Positions 26,395 to 34,331 of a DNA stretch of 64,000 nt are shown here, in pieces; the stretch's first letter is position 1, and each line of letters starts with the position of its first letter. The DNA comes from an uncultured Clostridium sp. Lineage in GTDB: Bacteria > Bacillota > Clostridia > Lachnospirales > Lachnospiraceae. The notes beneath the pieces are model-generated. The model did not search any database and was not told the origin of the DNA. It was given only the letters and a program-made list of their open reading frames with translations. Made by a program: the position numbers and the translations under genes. The stretch is taken from NCBI GenBank assembly GCA_900538475.1, contig UPYT01000012.1, positions 32,841 to 96,840 on the forward strand, given 5' to 3'.

Positions 26395-26715
26395 ATGGTA
26401 AAAGTGAGAATTGAGCACAAAGGACAGGTAAGAGAATTTGAGAAAGATGCGGTTATTGCATTTTTTCCTGACAAAGAAAGCGCACGTATGATATTTACGG
26501 GGGAAACCAGCATTAAAAGAGTAACAGGAACGTTATCAGCTGGCATCCCGCGCATCCTGGCGCTGGCATCCGAGAGCCGGACGGAATACATCGATGCCAT
26601 GGTTGAAGTGTATAAGAGATTTGAGGAGAAAATCAAAGAAGAGCTGAGAACAAGAGGCGCAAATGTTTTGATAGATGCGCTGGCTAAAGCGATAGAGGAG
26701 GAACTCGAAAAATGA
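26395..26715 (+). CDS. phage early protein, unknown function
   Basis: 106 residues with a beta-rich N-terminus and helical C-terminus. AGAGGAGG precedes ATG 26395. Its stop overlaps the next start (ATGA), so it is translationally coupled. Position before the YqaJ exonuclease suggests a DNA metabolism context only. Confidence 0.65.
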   Translation: MVKVRIEHKGQVREFEKDAVIAFFPDKESARMIFTGETSIKRVTGTLSAGIPRILALASESRTEYIDAMVEVYKRFEEKIKEELRTRGANVLIDALAKAIEEELEK

Positions 26716-26936
26716 GCATTTATCCTACAAAGGGAAATATCATCAGCCATGGCAGATATCCAGTAAATAAACTGGTTCCCGGCCAGACTATCCGGTTTCA
26801 TCGGGAAACGGTGGTTTCTACTATTCGCCGGGTACATAACTTCCAGAACATGATCATCGTTGACGGTGACGGTATGAATGGAGTGGCTTTCGGGGCTGAT
26901 GATTATGTGGAGCTGGTGTCAATGGAGGAAATGTGA
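26712..26936 (+). CDS. small phage early protein, unknown function
   Basis: 74 residues, predicted mostly beta (GQTIRFHRETVVSTIRRVH). Overlaps genes on both sides by a few nucleotides, so it belongs to a tightly coupled operon. Not recognised. Confidence 0.62.
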   Translation: MSIYPTKGNIISHGRYPVNKLVPGQTIRFHRETVVSTIRRVHNFQNMIIVDGDGMNGVAFGADDYVELVSMEEM

Positions 26937-27589
26937 TGGCGGTAACAAAGGAAGTTTTTCCCAGCCGGGAAGCATGGCTTAAGGCTCGGAAGAATCATAT
27001 CGGAGGCTCTGATGCAGCCTCCTGCATTGGAATGAATCCTTATAAGGACAATGTGACATTGTGGGAGGAAAAGATGGGGCTGGTTGATCCGGAAGATATT
27101 TCTGATAAGGATTATGTCCAGTATGGCATCCAGGCAGAAGAGCATCTGAGGGCACTATTTTCTGCAGATTATCCGGAGTATAAAGTGCTCTATGACGAAA
27201 ATAACATGTTTCGTAACAGCCAATACCCATGGATGCACGCTTCCTTAGACGGAGAGCTGATTGATTATAGAGGAAGACATGGGATTCTTGAAATTAAAAC
27301 CACAAACCTGATACAGAGTACGCAGCAGATGAAGTGGAAGGACAGAATTCCAGACAACTATTACTGCCAAGTACTTCATTACCTGGCAGTAACAGAATAT
27401 GATTTTGCAGTATTAAAAGCCCAGTTAAAGAGTGACTGGGGTGGAGAACTTAGGATCATTACAAAGCATTATTTTATCGAGAGAGAAGAGGTTGAAGAAG
27501 ATATTAAGGAATTGATTGAGGCAGAGCGCCGGTTTTGGGAGTGCGTGAAGTCTGGAACAAGACCCTATCTGATTCTTCCAAGAATTTAA
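26936..27589 (+). CDS. YqaJ-family viral recombinase / exonuclease
   Basis: 217 residues of the YqaJ branch of the PD-(D/E)XK nucleases, related to lambda exonuclease. The N-terminal WLKARKNHIGGSDAASCIGM segment, the YVQYGIQAEEHL glutamate, the metal site LDGELIDYRG and LEIKTTN, and the helix YYCQVLHYLAVT are visible. It degrades one strand of duplex ends for Bet. ATG 26936 follows GGAGGAA and overlaps the previous stop. Confidence 0.92.
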   Translation: MAVTKEVFPSREAWLKARKNHIGGSDAASCIGMNPYKDNVTLWEEKMGLVDPEDISDKDYVQYGIQAEEHLRALFSADYPEYKVLYDENNMFRNSQYPWMHASLDGELIDYRGRHGILEIKTTNLIQSTQQMKWKDRIPDNYYCQVLHYLAVTEYDFAVLKAQLKSDWGGELRIITKHYFIEREEVEEDIKELIEAERRFWECVKSGTRPYLILPRI

Positions 27590-27599
27590 GGAGGTACTT

Positions 27600-28478
27600 A
27601 TGGAACTTAAGATTTACAGTCCTCAGGACGCGGGATTTGTCCAGAAAATTGACTGGAACTTTGAAGAGTTAAAAAGCGAGATTATTGCGGTATCGCAGGA
27701 GTACGAAACATCTGTATACACAGATGAAACCATGAAAAATGCAAAGTCTGACCGGGCGAAGCTGAGAAAGTTTGTGGATGCAATGAAGAGCGAGCGCACG
27801 CTCATTCGCAAGAAGCTTCTGGAGCCAGATGTTCTGTTTGGAGAGCAAATTGCAGAGCTGACCGGAATTGTTGAGCGGGCTATTGATAATATCGACACCC
27901 AGGTAAAGGATTATGAACAGCGACAGCGGGATGCGAAAACGGCAAAGATTCGAGAGTTTTACGAAGAAAACATCTATGATTTAGCAGAATATTTGCCGTT
28001 TGAACGCCTGTTTCGTCCAGAGTGGGCAAATGCATCCACGACCATGAAATCCGTGAAAGAAAGTATGCTGGATACGATTCAGAAGGTTGCTGAAGGAATT
28101 GCAATCCTGAATGATGTGGAAAGCCCATATGCAGGGGATATGAAGAAAGTTTTTTTAAGAACCTACGATATTGGTGCAGCCATGGCAGAGCGGAATCGTC
28201 TGGAGGCAGAAGCAGAAAACAGACGGTTATACATAGAAGAGCAGGAACGGCGCAAGGCAGAACGTGAGGCAGCCAGAAAGGCAGAGGCTGAAAGAGTTAT
28301 GGCAGCAGGCAGAAATCAGCCAAAAGAGCCGGAATACGTGGCTCCAGTCGAAGATGTGGTGGAGGAACCGGTGCATATCCTGGATTTTCGGGTACATGCA
28401 ACGATAAAGCAGTTAGAGCAGCTTAAGAACTTTTTGAAAGTAGCTGGAATCCGGTTTGAGCCGGTTCCGAAAAATTAA
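27600..28478 (+). CDS. DUF1351 phage protein
   Basis: 292 residues, largely helical and very charged. The DUF1351 signature region covers about 30-200 (NAKSDRAKLRKFVDAM and the long helix around EQRQRDAKTAKIREF). A Glu/Arg/Ala coiled coil spans about 195-245. DUF1351 genes are typically found between exonuclease and annealase genes in Firmicute phages; the molecular role is unknown. Confidence 0.82.
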   Translation: MELKIYSPQDAGFVQKIDWNFEELKSEIIAVSQEYETSVYTDETMKNAKSDRAKLRKFVDAMKSERTLIRKKLLEPDVLFGEQIAELTGIVERAIDNIDTQVKDYEQRQRDAKTAKIREFYEENIYDLAEYLPFERLFRPEWANASTTMKSVKESMLDTIQKVAEGIAILNDVESPYAGDMKKVFLRTYDIGAAMAERNRLEAEAENRRLYIEEQERRKAEREAARKAEAERVMAAGRNQPKEPEYVAPVEDVVEEPVHILDFRVHATIKQLEQLKNFLKVAGIRFEPVPKN

Positions 28479-28492
28479 AGGAGGATAAGGAT

Positions 28493-29242
28493 ATGGCAAT
28501 AAGTAACAGTTTGGCAAAGAAGCCGGTACAGCGGGTACAGACAACAGAGTATTTGGCAAATGGAGTGAAGGTAACACTTACTCCTGGAACTGTAAAAAAT
28601 TATCTGGTGAGTGGTGACAAAGACAGAGTTTCTGACCAGGAAGTAGCGATGTTTATTAATTTGTGCCGTTTTACTGGTCTGAATCCCTGGCTGCGTGAAG
28701 CGTACTGCATTAAGTACGGAAATGAGCCTGCTACTCTGGTAGTTGGTAAGGATGCTTATTTTAAGCGGGCAGAAGCAAACGAGGCTTATGACGGGATGGA
28801 AGCAGGAATCATCGTACAGGACGAGGAAAGCGGAGAAATATCTTATCGAGTAGGCACGTTGATACTTCCTGGTGAAAAATTGATTGGTGGATATGGAGAG
28901 GTGTTCCGTAAGGACAGAAACCACAGTTTCCGTATCGAGGTTTCTTTTGACGAATATGCAGGAAAGAAAAGGGATGGTTCTCTTAACTCGCAGTGGTCAA
29001 AAAAACCAGCAACTATGATTCGCAAGGTTGCGATTGTGCAGGCTCTTCGAGAAGCATTCCCACAATCTATGTCCGGGATGTATGTGGCAGAAGAGATGGG
29101 AGCAGAAGAACCGAATTATACAATAGGAGATGTAATTGAACCGCAGACTCAGAAAGCTATTGAACAGGCATCTGTGGAATCTGCTGTTCAGCCTGTTGGA
29201 AATGCCTCTCAGGCGGATGCAGAAGCAGCATTCTTTGGTTAA
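28493..29242 (+). CDS. bet: phage recombination protein Bet (RecT-like annealase)
   Basis: 249 residues of the single-strand annealing protein Bet family. Conserved blocks are ICRFTGLNPW-like FINLCRFTGLNPWLREAY, LVVGKDAYFKRAE, and the basic helix SKKPATMIRKVAIVQALREAF. It should load on 3' tails made by the YqaJ nuclease. The C-terminal ~50 residues are low-complexity and acidic. AAGGAGGATAAGG precedes the start. Confidence 0.9.
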   Translation: MAISNSLAKKPVQRVQTTEYLANGVKVTLTPGTVKNYLVSGDKDRVSDQEVAMFINLCRFTGLNPWLREAYCIKYGNEPATLVVGKDAYFKRAEANEAYDGMEAGIIVQDEESGEISYRVGTLILPGEKLIGGYGEVFRKDRNHSFRIEVSFDEYAGKKRDGSLNSQWSKKPATMIRKVAIVQALREAFPQSMSGMYVAEEMGAEEPNYTIGDVIEPQTQKAIEQASVESAVQPVGNASQADAEAAFFG

Positions 29243-29292
29243 TTGATATGTTACCTCTGTGGTGATTGTGTCACGACAAAAGCCATTGGTAC

Positions 29293-29325
29293 TGCCGCCG
29301 CTGACTTAAATGATAGGCGGCGGCA
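29293..29325. other. GC-rich hairpin between bet and the replication gene
   Basis: Stem TGCCGCCGC / GCGGCGGCA with a 15-nt loop and no T-run. It may stabilise mRNA ends. Confidence 0.5.
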
Positions 29326-29350
29326 AATAAAATAAGGGGAGGTATCTGCT

Positions 29351-30244
29351 ATGGCTTCTCAGGGAGCCCCGAATAAAGCAGCGTTGGATTACTTCCCGAA
29401 GATGGTTAATTTCTATGAGGATGATAAGATATTTGATTTGTTGGATGAATATGGCCCACTGGGGGTTACTATATACGACTGTATTTTGACGATTGTATAC
29501 TCAAATGGCTATTTCACAAATCTATCAAAAGACAAGCTATCGAGAATGGTCATCCGGAAGATAGGAAATAAATGGATTAAAAATCAAAAGGTCGTCGTGC
29601 AAGTGATAGATTACTGTGCTGATTTAGGACTTCTTCATAAAGACCTCATGCTGCAGAATGTTATCACCTCTGTTGGAATTCAAAAACGCTATTACAAGAT
29701 AGCTGTAAGGCTGATGAAAAGACGACTCTATAGTGCAGAATATTGGCTGCTTGATGAAAATGGGGAGCCCTTATTAAATTCACCCATAACGCCCATTTCT
29801 TCGGAAGAAAAGCAAATTAATTCCGAAGAAAATAACCATTCTTCGGAAGAAACGCGACAGAAAGAAAAAGAAAGAAAAAGAAAAGAAATATCTATAATAG
29901 GCAATACGGAATTATCTCCGAAGGTATGGGATGTGGTTCAGGAATTTATACTGTATCGGAAAGAGATAAAGGCTCCGATGACAGAGCATGCTGTAAAGTT
30001 GTTGATAGGGCAACTTCAAAAGCTTTCTTCGGATCCGGATGAGCAGATTGAAATTTTAAGACAGTCTATTGTAAATGGGTGGAAGGGGATATTTTCGTTG
30101 AAAAAAAGCGGTAAAGAATCGCAGAAGAAACCGAACCAGTTCCATAATTTCGAACAGAGGGATACAGATTATGATTCTATGGTTCTGGATTCAGTAAAGG
30201 GATGGATAAGTGAGGAGGAGCAGCATGAACAAGAATATGATTGA
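29351..30244 (+). CDS. phage replication initiator with Lin1244/Lin1753-like (DUF4373) N-terminus
   Basis: 297 residues. The N-terminal ~110 residues (ALDYFPKMVNFYEDDKIFDL, LGVTIYDCILTIVYSNGYF) match the winged-helix DUF4373 domain of phage replisome organizers. A Ser/Glu-rich linker with repeated SSEE follows, then a C-terminal helical domain (about 195-260) like the DnaB/DnaD-type replication proteins. No dnaC-like loader follows, so it may recruit host helicase directly or through other proteins. Confidence 0.82.
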   Translation: MASQGAPNKAALDYFPKMVNFYEDDKIFDLLDEYGPLGVTIYDCILTIVYSNGYFTNLSKDKLSRMVIRKIGNKWIKNQKVVVQVIDYCADLGLLHKDLMLQNVITSVGIQKRYYKIAVRLMKRRLYSAEYWLLDENGEPLLNSPITPISSEEKQINSEENNHSSEETRQKEKERKRKEISIIGNTELSPKVWDVVQEFILYRKEIKAPMTEHAVKLLIGQLQKLSSDPDEQIEILRQSIVNGWKGIFSLKKSGKESQKKPNQFHNFEQRDTDYDSMVLDSVKGWISEEEQHEQEYD

Positions 30245-30488
30245 ACATTCTGGCGAGGTTCGAATGATGATATATAACTACATCGTGAATTACCTGGAAG
30301 AGCATGGTTATCCGCCCTCTGTCCGCGAGATTGCAGACGGGGTGGGAGTGGGTTCCACATCCACGGTGCATAATCATATCCGCATTATGTTTGAACGTGG
30401 AAAGCTAGAAACGGATGCACCGCCCGGAACACCACGAGCCATTCGGGTTCCTGGGTATCGATTCACAAGAGGAGGAAATCATGAATGA
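30225..30488 (+). CDS. LexA-type winged-helix DNA-binding protein without peptidase domain
   Basis: 87 residues. YNYIVNYLEEHGYPPSVREI and ADGVGVGSTSTVHNHIRIM are the LexA DNA-binding domain almost unchanged. The C-terminal autoproteolysis domain is absent and the protein stops after RVPGYRF. It could bind SOS-like boxes without being cleaved. ATG 30225 follows GAGGAGGAG inside the 3' end of the replication gene. Confidence 0.82.
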   Translation: MNKNMIEHSGEVRMMIYNYIVNYLEEHGYPPSVREIADGVGVGSTSTVHNHIRIMFERGKLETDAPPGTPRAIRVPGYRFTRGGNHE

Positions 30489-31320
30489 GATGAGAGAGGA
30501 GCTTCCAGGGCCGGCAAAAGAACCATGGTATGAAAGCTTAAATCTGGAGGATACAGAATCCTTTATCAAGAGCAATCTGGTATCAGCTGCTCAGAACGTC
30601 ATAGCGATTGGGTATTATCTTAAACACATCCGAGACGGGAAACTGTACGAAGAGGCAGGATATGAAAGTATCTGGGATTATGCTTCGGACCGGTTCGGTC
30701 TTTCAAAATCAACCACATCCCGCTACATATCCAGAAATGATAAATTCTCCAAAGGTGGGAATAGCCCGGTATTGGACAGTCGTTATCAGGATTTCGGAAA
30801 AGCGCAGCTGCAGGAGATGCTGTCTCTAAACTCCGAGCAGTTGGAGCAGGTAACTCCGGATATGACTGTAGCGCAGATTCGAGAGATACGAAAGCCGAAG
30901 GAAGTGCCGTATTATCCCCTGGAGGGACAAATGGAAATTACAGAGTTCCTGGAACCAGAGGAACCGGAACAGCCTCCCTTGCCGCTGATGCGAAACAATG
31001 ACCAGCGGAAAGAATGGCTGAGGGATTACAAATCCTGGGGGCTGTGGTACACAGATGATCATATCGGCTGCCGGTATTACAAATACGATTTTGACAACGG
31101 GGCGCGGCTGATTGCGGAGGTGTACACTCAGCATAATGAATTTGCCGGTCAGGATTATGAATCCTCATACTTGCATCTGGTCGGCGGACCGGAGCCGGAT
31201 GAACATCCGTCTGGAGCCTATGGCAGATGGAGCAGGCATGAGAGATATAACCGGTTCCCGAATTCAGAGACGGAGCTGGTGGAATTTTTGAAGTCGATTC
31301 AGAAGGGAGAGCGAAAATGA
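30481..31320 (+). CDS. phage replication-region protein, DUF3102-like N-terminus
   Basis: 279 residues from ATG 30481 after AGAGGAGG. The N-terminal ~100 residues (IAIGYYLKHIRDGKLYEEAG, SIWDYASDRFGLSKSTTSRY) resemble the DUF3102/ParB-like helical module. A Pro/Glu linker and a C-terminal Tyr/Trp-rich domain (about 170-279) that I do not recognise follow. It overlaps the LexA-like gene by 8 nt. Confidence 0.65.
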   Translation: MNEMREELPGPAKEPWYESLNLEDTESFIKSNLVSAAQNVIAIGYYLKHIRDGKLYEEAGYESIWDYASDRFGLSKSTTSRYISRNDKFSKGGNSPVLDSRYQDFGKAQLQEMLSLNSEQLEQVTPDMTVAQIREIRKPKEVPYYPLEGQMEITEFLEPEEPEQPPLPLMRNNDQRKEWLRDYKSWGLWYTDDHIGCRYYKYDFDNGARLIAEVYTQHNEFAGQDYESSYLHLVGGPEPDEHPSGAYGRWSRHERYNRFPNSETELVEFLKSIQKGERK

Positions 31321-31463
31321 GAAAATGCTGTGGAACCTGCGGATGGCATAAATACGATGATGATGTAGATTTTACATGTAGCAATGAAGAGTCCGATGGA
31401 TATGGTGAATACACTATGTTCGAGGATTATTGTGATTGCTGGGAGGGAAGAGATGAGCGATAG
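31317..31463 (+). CDS. small Cys-rich (zinc-binding) phage protein
   Basis: 48 residues with CCGTCGWH near the start, FTCSN in the middle and DYCDCWEG at the end: two cysteine pairs that could hold a zinc. ATGA overlap with the gene before it. Short proteins of this pattern are common in Clostridia phages. Confidence 0.65.
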   Translation: MRKCCGTCGWHKYDDDVDFTCSNEESDGYGEYTMFEDYCDCWEGRDER

Positions 31464-31653
31464 ATTGCCACAGACTATGTGTCTGGGTGGATTACAGATT
31501 GTACAGACAACAAACCTACATGTGACAATTTACAAAGACGGAAAGAGAGTGTTCCATTGCCAGTGCGATAAGGAACTGGATTTTGCGGGGCTGATGGGAG
31601 TGATTCGATTTTATAAGGAGATGTCTGGAGATGAGCAAGAGCAGAGCGAATAA
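31453..31653 (+). CDS. small phage protein, unknown function
   Basis: 66 residues from ATG 31453 (GGGAGGGAAGAG ribosome binding site). Beta-rich with a CQC motif (VFHCQCDKELDF). Overlaps neighbours on both sides. Confidence 0.6.
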   Translation: MSDRLPQTMCLGGLQIVQTTNLHVTIYKDGKRVFHCQCDKELDFAGLMGVIRFYKEMSGDEQEQSE

Positions 31654-31723
31654 GCAGAACCGCCTTCGGGCGCAGATTAAGCGGCAGAAGAATGATGTTT
31701 ATAAGTTTAAGAGGAGGAAATGA
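31631..31723 (+). CDS. 30-residue basic peptide
   Basis: MSKSRANKQNRLRAQIKRQK and ten further residues; more than a third Lys/Arg. Starts inside the previous gene, with AGATGTCTGGAG upstream as a weak ribosome binding site. Perhaps nucleic-acid binding. Confidence 0.45.
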   Translation: MSKSRANKQNRLRAQIKRQKNDVYKFKRRK

Positions 31724-31725
31724 CT

Positions 31726-32220
31726 ATGCAAAAGATTACCATATCAACAACAGGAAAGAGAATCAGTGTTGATGTAAATGATGTCAAAGCTGATAAAGCA
31801 TTTTGGAGCCTCGCGGAAAGGCTGATGCTGTTTACAAAAGAGCAAGATTTGGAGCCGGTTAAGCCGAAAACCGAGGAACCTGTATTACCACAATTTGAAG
31901 AGCTGGAGGATCCGGAAGAAGAGCTGGAGCTGAAAAGACGAAGCTACACAGGATTTTTGCTTATTAAATGCGAACACTGCGGAAAGATAAAAGGGTTTTG
32001 TACCAAGAGCGCGATTACCTATTATCGATGTGATTGTGGTGGAGAGACAGAGTTGGAGGATTTGAGACGCCTATATGTAAATTGTGAGTGTGGCAGAAGA
32101 TCGGCATCTTTTACCAATGTGAAAGATGCAGCGCTGGACGTTGATTGCATTGACTGTGGCCAACCGGTGGCGATTCAATGGAATTCAAAAAATAAAATTT
32201 ATGAAACAATGAGGGGCTAA
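31726..32220 (+). CDS. phage protein with two zinc-ribbon-like segments
   Basis: 164 residues from ATG 31726 after GAGGAGG. Acidic first half, then CEHCGKIKGFC, YRCDCGG, CECG and CIDCG: four cysteine pairs that could form two zinc ribbons. Possibly nucleic-acid binding; not recognised further. Confidence 0.65.
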   Translation: MQKITISTTGKRISVDVNDVKADKAFWSLAERLMLFTKEQDLEPVKPKTEEPVLPQFEELEDPEEELELKRRSYTGFLLIKCEHCGKIKGFCTKSAITYYRCDCGGETELEDLRRLYVNCECGRRSASFTNVKDAALDVDCIDCGQPVAIQWNSKNKIYETMRG

Positions 32221-32221
32221 C

Positions 32222-32443
32222 ATGAAAAAGATTAAATTCTTCCCGGCTCCACATGTGGAAGTTCGGGTGAGCGTGACAGATGAGATGGCTGCGGACCTGC
32301 GGGAGTGTTGGCGAATGGCAGAAGAGACAAATTACGAAGGCTGCAAGCTCTGCGATGATTGCAGCTGGCAGGAAGTTGAAATAGACTGTACGAAAATGTG
32401 CGAACTGGAAGAGGTCTGTACGCAGGTGCTGGAGGAGGGGTGA
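32222..32443 (+). CDS. small Cys-rich phage protein
   Basis: 73 residues with an unusual density of Cys in the second half (ECWRMAEETNYEGCKLCDDC and later CTKMC). Starts 1 nt after the previous stop. Possibly metal binding; unknown function. Confidence 0.58.
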   Translation: MKKIKFFPAPHVEVRVSVTDEMAADLRECWRMAEETNYEGCKLCDDCSWQEVEIDCTKMCELEEVCTQVLEEG

Positions 32444-32445
32444 TA

Positions 32446-32847
32446 ATGGATCTTGGTGACAAGATTAAAGAGCTGCGCAAGCAAAAAGGGATGACCCAGG
32501 CAGACCTAGGGCTGGCTGTCGGTGTGTGCTATCAGTCAATATCTGATTGGGAACACAAAAGATATAATCCCAATTACGACAACATAAGCGAACTGGAAAG
32601 GGTGCTAGGAGAGCCGTTAAGGGATTGTGAACTGGTTTTACCACCGCCAAGGGTAAGAAAGTCGAGGAAAGAGAAAAAGCCCGTCTATGAGGCAAATAAG
32701 CCTGTTGATGTGGGTAAGATAGGTGCGCTGTACCGGGCGCGATGGAGTATCGAGGAGATTGCTAGGGATGTACATATTCCGGCGAGTGAAGTTGTGAGAC
32801 ATTTGAGGAGGATGGAGAGAGATGAAGAACGCAGAAGGCTATCCTGA
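32446..32847 (+). CDS. XRE-family HTH regulator with second C-terminal HTH
   Basis: 133 residues from ATG 32446. An XRE helix-turn-helix (GMTQADLGLAVGVCYQSISDWE) occupies about 1-60. After a basic linker (RVRKSRKEKK), a second HTH-like segment (YRARWSIEEIARDVHIPAS) occupies about 95-125. GGAGGAGGGG precedes the start. Possibly a middle-gene regulator. Confidence 0.75.
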   Translation: MDLGDKIKELRKQKGMTQADLGLAVGVCYQSISDWEHKRYNPNYDNISELERVLGEPLRDCELVLPPPRVRKSRKEKKPVYEANKPVDVGKIGALYRARWSIEEIARDVHIPASEVVRHLRRMERDEERRRLS

Positions 32848-33001
32848 CCCGACAGCTGGGAAAGCGATCCACAGGGCAGACAAGCAGCCGGACAATGTGG
32901 AACTGGTAATTCGCCTGATGAAGGCTGCTGCCAGAGAGTGTAATGTGGAAATTATTGGACGGATAGCAATTAGAGATGAAACTGGAAGAGTTTGGAGGTG
33001 A
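32822..33001 (+). CDS. small phage protein before the late regulator
   Basis: 59 residues, MKNAEGYPDPTAGKAIHRAD start; overlaps the HTH gene by 26 nt and the next gene's ribosome binding site. Short proteins with this start commonly precede ArpU/RinA-like genes in Clostridia phages. Confidence 0.62.
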   Translation: MKNAEGYPDPTAGKAIHRADKQPDNVELVIRLMKAAARECNVEIIGRIAIRDETGRVWR

Positions 33002-33006
33002 TGCCG

Positions 33007-33432
33007 TTGGATAAGCAGATTTTAGAGCAGTACATAGATGCGTGCGAGCTGATTAAGGACACTAAGGATGAGATTCGGAAGCTGAGGAAGCACCGCAGCC
33101 AGATGCAGAAGGACAGCGTTAAGGGCTCTGCACATGAGTTCCCTTACACCTTACAGACCTATCATCTGGAGGGGCTTGGGTATGCAGCCGTTAAGGACCC
33201 GGATGAGTTGGAACGTATGGAGGAATTGCTGGCGGAACGGATCCGGAACGCAGAGAAGATCAAGCGCCAGGTGGAAGCATGGCTCAATACAGTTTCGCCC
33301 AGGATGCAGCGGATTATCCGGTATAGGGTGTTTGAGGATATGACTTGGGCGCAGGTGGCTGTGAAGATGGGGCGGAAGGCTACAGCGGATAGTGTAAGGA
33401 TGGAGTTTGAAAGATTTATGTTAGCGGCATAA
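33007..33432 (+). CDS. phage late-gene transcription regulator, ArpU/RinA-like sigma-type HTH
   Basis: About 141 residues. A helical N-terminus (ACELIKDTKDEIRKLRKH) and the C-terminal sigma-4-like motif RVFEDMTWAQVAVKMGRKAT fit the RinA/ArpU family that activates packaging and late operons. It sits just before terminase, as expected. TTG 33007 has correct spacing to GGAGGTGATG; ATG 33001 lies inside that site. Confidence 0.78.
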   Translation: MDKQILEQYIDACELIKDTKDEIRKLRKHRSQMQKDSVKGSAHEFPYTLQTYHLEGLGYAAVKDPDELERMEELLAERIRNAEKIKRQVEAWLNTVSPRMQRIIRYRVFEDMTWAQVAVKMGRKATADSVRMEFERFMLAA

Positions 33433-33609
33433 AGTTTGTTCGATTTGTTCACACTGTTCGGTTTTGAAATGTTATAGTGTATCATGAAGCCAAAGGCATA
33501 CAGCCGACGGCTTACACTTAAATCGACGGTCGCCAGGGCGCTACAGCCGGGTGGCCGGTTCGTCTGGCTCTGGTTCCATCCCAGGGCTGGACGCCCCCTT
33601 CTCCTATAT

Positions 33610-33683
33610 GGATCCTTAGCTCAGTCGGTAGAGCAGCTGGCTTGCAAACCACATCGTCCCAGGTTCGATTCCTGGAGGGTCCG
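33610..33683 (+). tRNA. phage tRNA or tRNA-like element with irregular anticodon arm (UGC if read as Ala)
   Basis: Acceptor GGATCCT/AGGGTCC, D arm GCTC/GAGC and T arm CCAGG/CCTGG with loop TTCGATT are all good. The anticodon arm is not: GCTGG cannot pair fully with what follows, leaving only TGG/CCA around an 8-nt loop CTTGCAAA. With a 7-nt loop the anticodon would be TGC (Ala) or GCA (Cys), with poor stems. It may be degenerate, or a structure with another purpose upstream of terminase. The 33433-33811 gap otherwise holds a possible promoter near 33450, a terminator, and no convincing gene. Confidence 0.6.
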
Positions 33684-33717
33684 TTGGTTTTTCTTTTGCA
33701 TGATTTTCCTTCTCTGG

Positions 33718-33751
33718 AAAGGCTCCTGCTTCGGCGGGGGCTTTTCTTTTT
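33718..33751 (+). terminator. intrinsic terminator upstream of terminase
   Basis: A 12-bp stem starting AAAGGCTCC with TTCG tetraloop and G-T pairs, followed by CTTTTT. Confidence 0.8.
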
Positions 33752-33811
33752 GTCAACATATTGTGGATAACGTGGTGATAAGTACAAGATATTGAAATGG
33801 AGGTGAGCCTG

Positions 33812-34330
33812 ATGGCAAAGAAGACGGTCGGAAGGCCGCCCAAGTATGAGAGCAAAGAACAGATTGAAAGCCTGATTGAGCAGTATTTTAAAGATTGTGA
33901 AGGTGAAATACTGAAAGACACGGAAGGAAACCCAATTTTAAATAAATGGGGGAATCCGGTTATCATCAATCAGAGGCCGCCCACAGTCACGGGCTTGGCG
34001 CTTGCGCTGGGGTTTGCGAGCAGACAGGCACTGTTAAACTACCAAGGCAAAAAAGAATTTAATGACACGATAACGCGTGCAAAGACTAGAGTGGAGCAGT
34101 ACGCAGAAGAGCGTCTATTTGACCGTGACGGATCTAATGGGGCAAAGTTCAGTCTGAGCAATAATTTTTCTGGATGGGGAGAGAAGCCTCCTTCTGATCT
34201 CGATGAGGAGGAACAGCGCGCCCGCATCGCTCAGATCAAAGCCCAGACGGATAAGCTGAAAGGCACTGATAATGATGCAGAGCTGAGCCGCCTGGATGAG
34301 GTCCTGGGTGAGATCAAAGGAGTTGTGTGA
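33812..34330 (+). CDS. terS: terminase small subunit
   Basis: 172 residues from ATG 33812 after GGAGGTGAG. N-terminal GRPPKYESKEQIESLI and a helix-turn-helix-like segment (PTVTGLALALGFASRQALLN) for DNA recognition, then an oligomerisation helix region and a charged tail. The position directly before TerL supports the call. Confidence 0.87.
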   Translation: MAKKTVGRPPKYESKEQIESLIEQYFKDCEGEILKDTEGNPILNKWGNPVIINQRPPTVTGLALALGFASRQALLNYQGKKEFNDTITRAKTRVEQYAEERLFDRDGSNGAKFSLSNNFSGWGEKPPSDLDEEEQRARIAQIKAQTDKLKGTDNDAELSRLDEVLGEIKGVV

Positions 34331-34331
34331 T

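Noticed and set aside
33484..33795. Open frame across the tRNA-like element (MKPKAYSRRL start)
   Set aside because: It reads through the tRNA-like fold and a terminator hairpin, and its product has the composition of a tRNA shadow (SVEQLACKPHRPRFDSW). No ribosome binding site.
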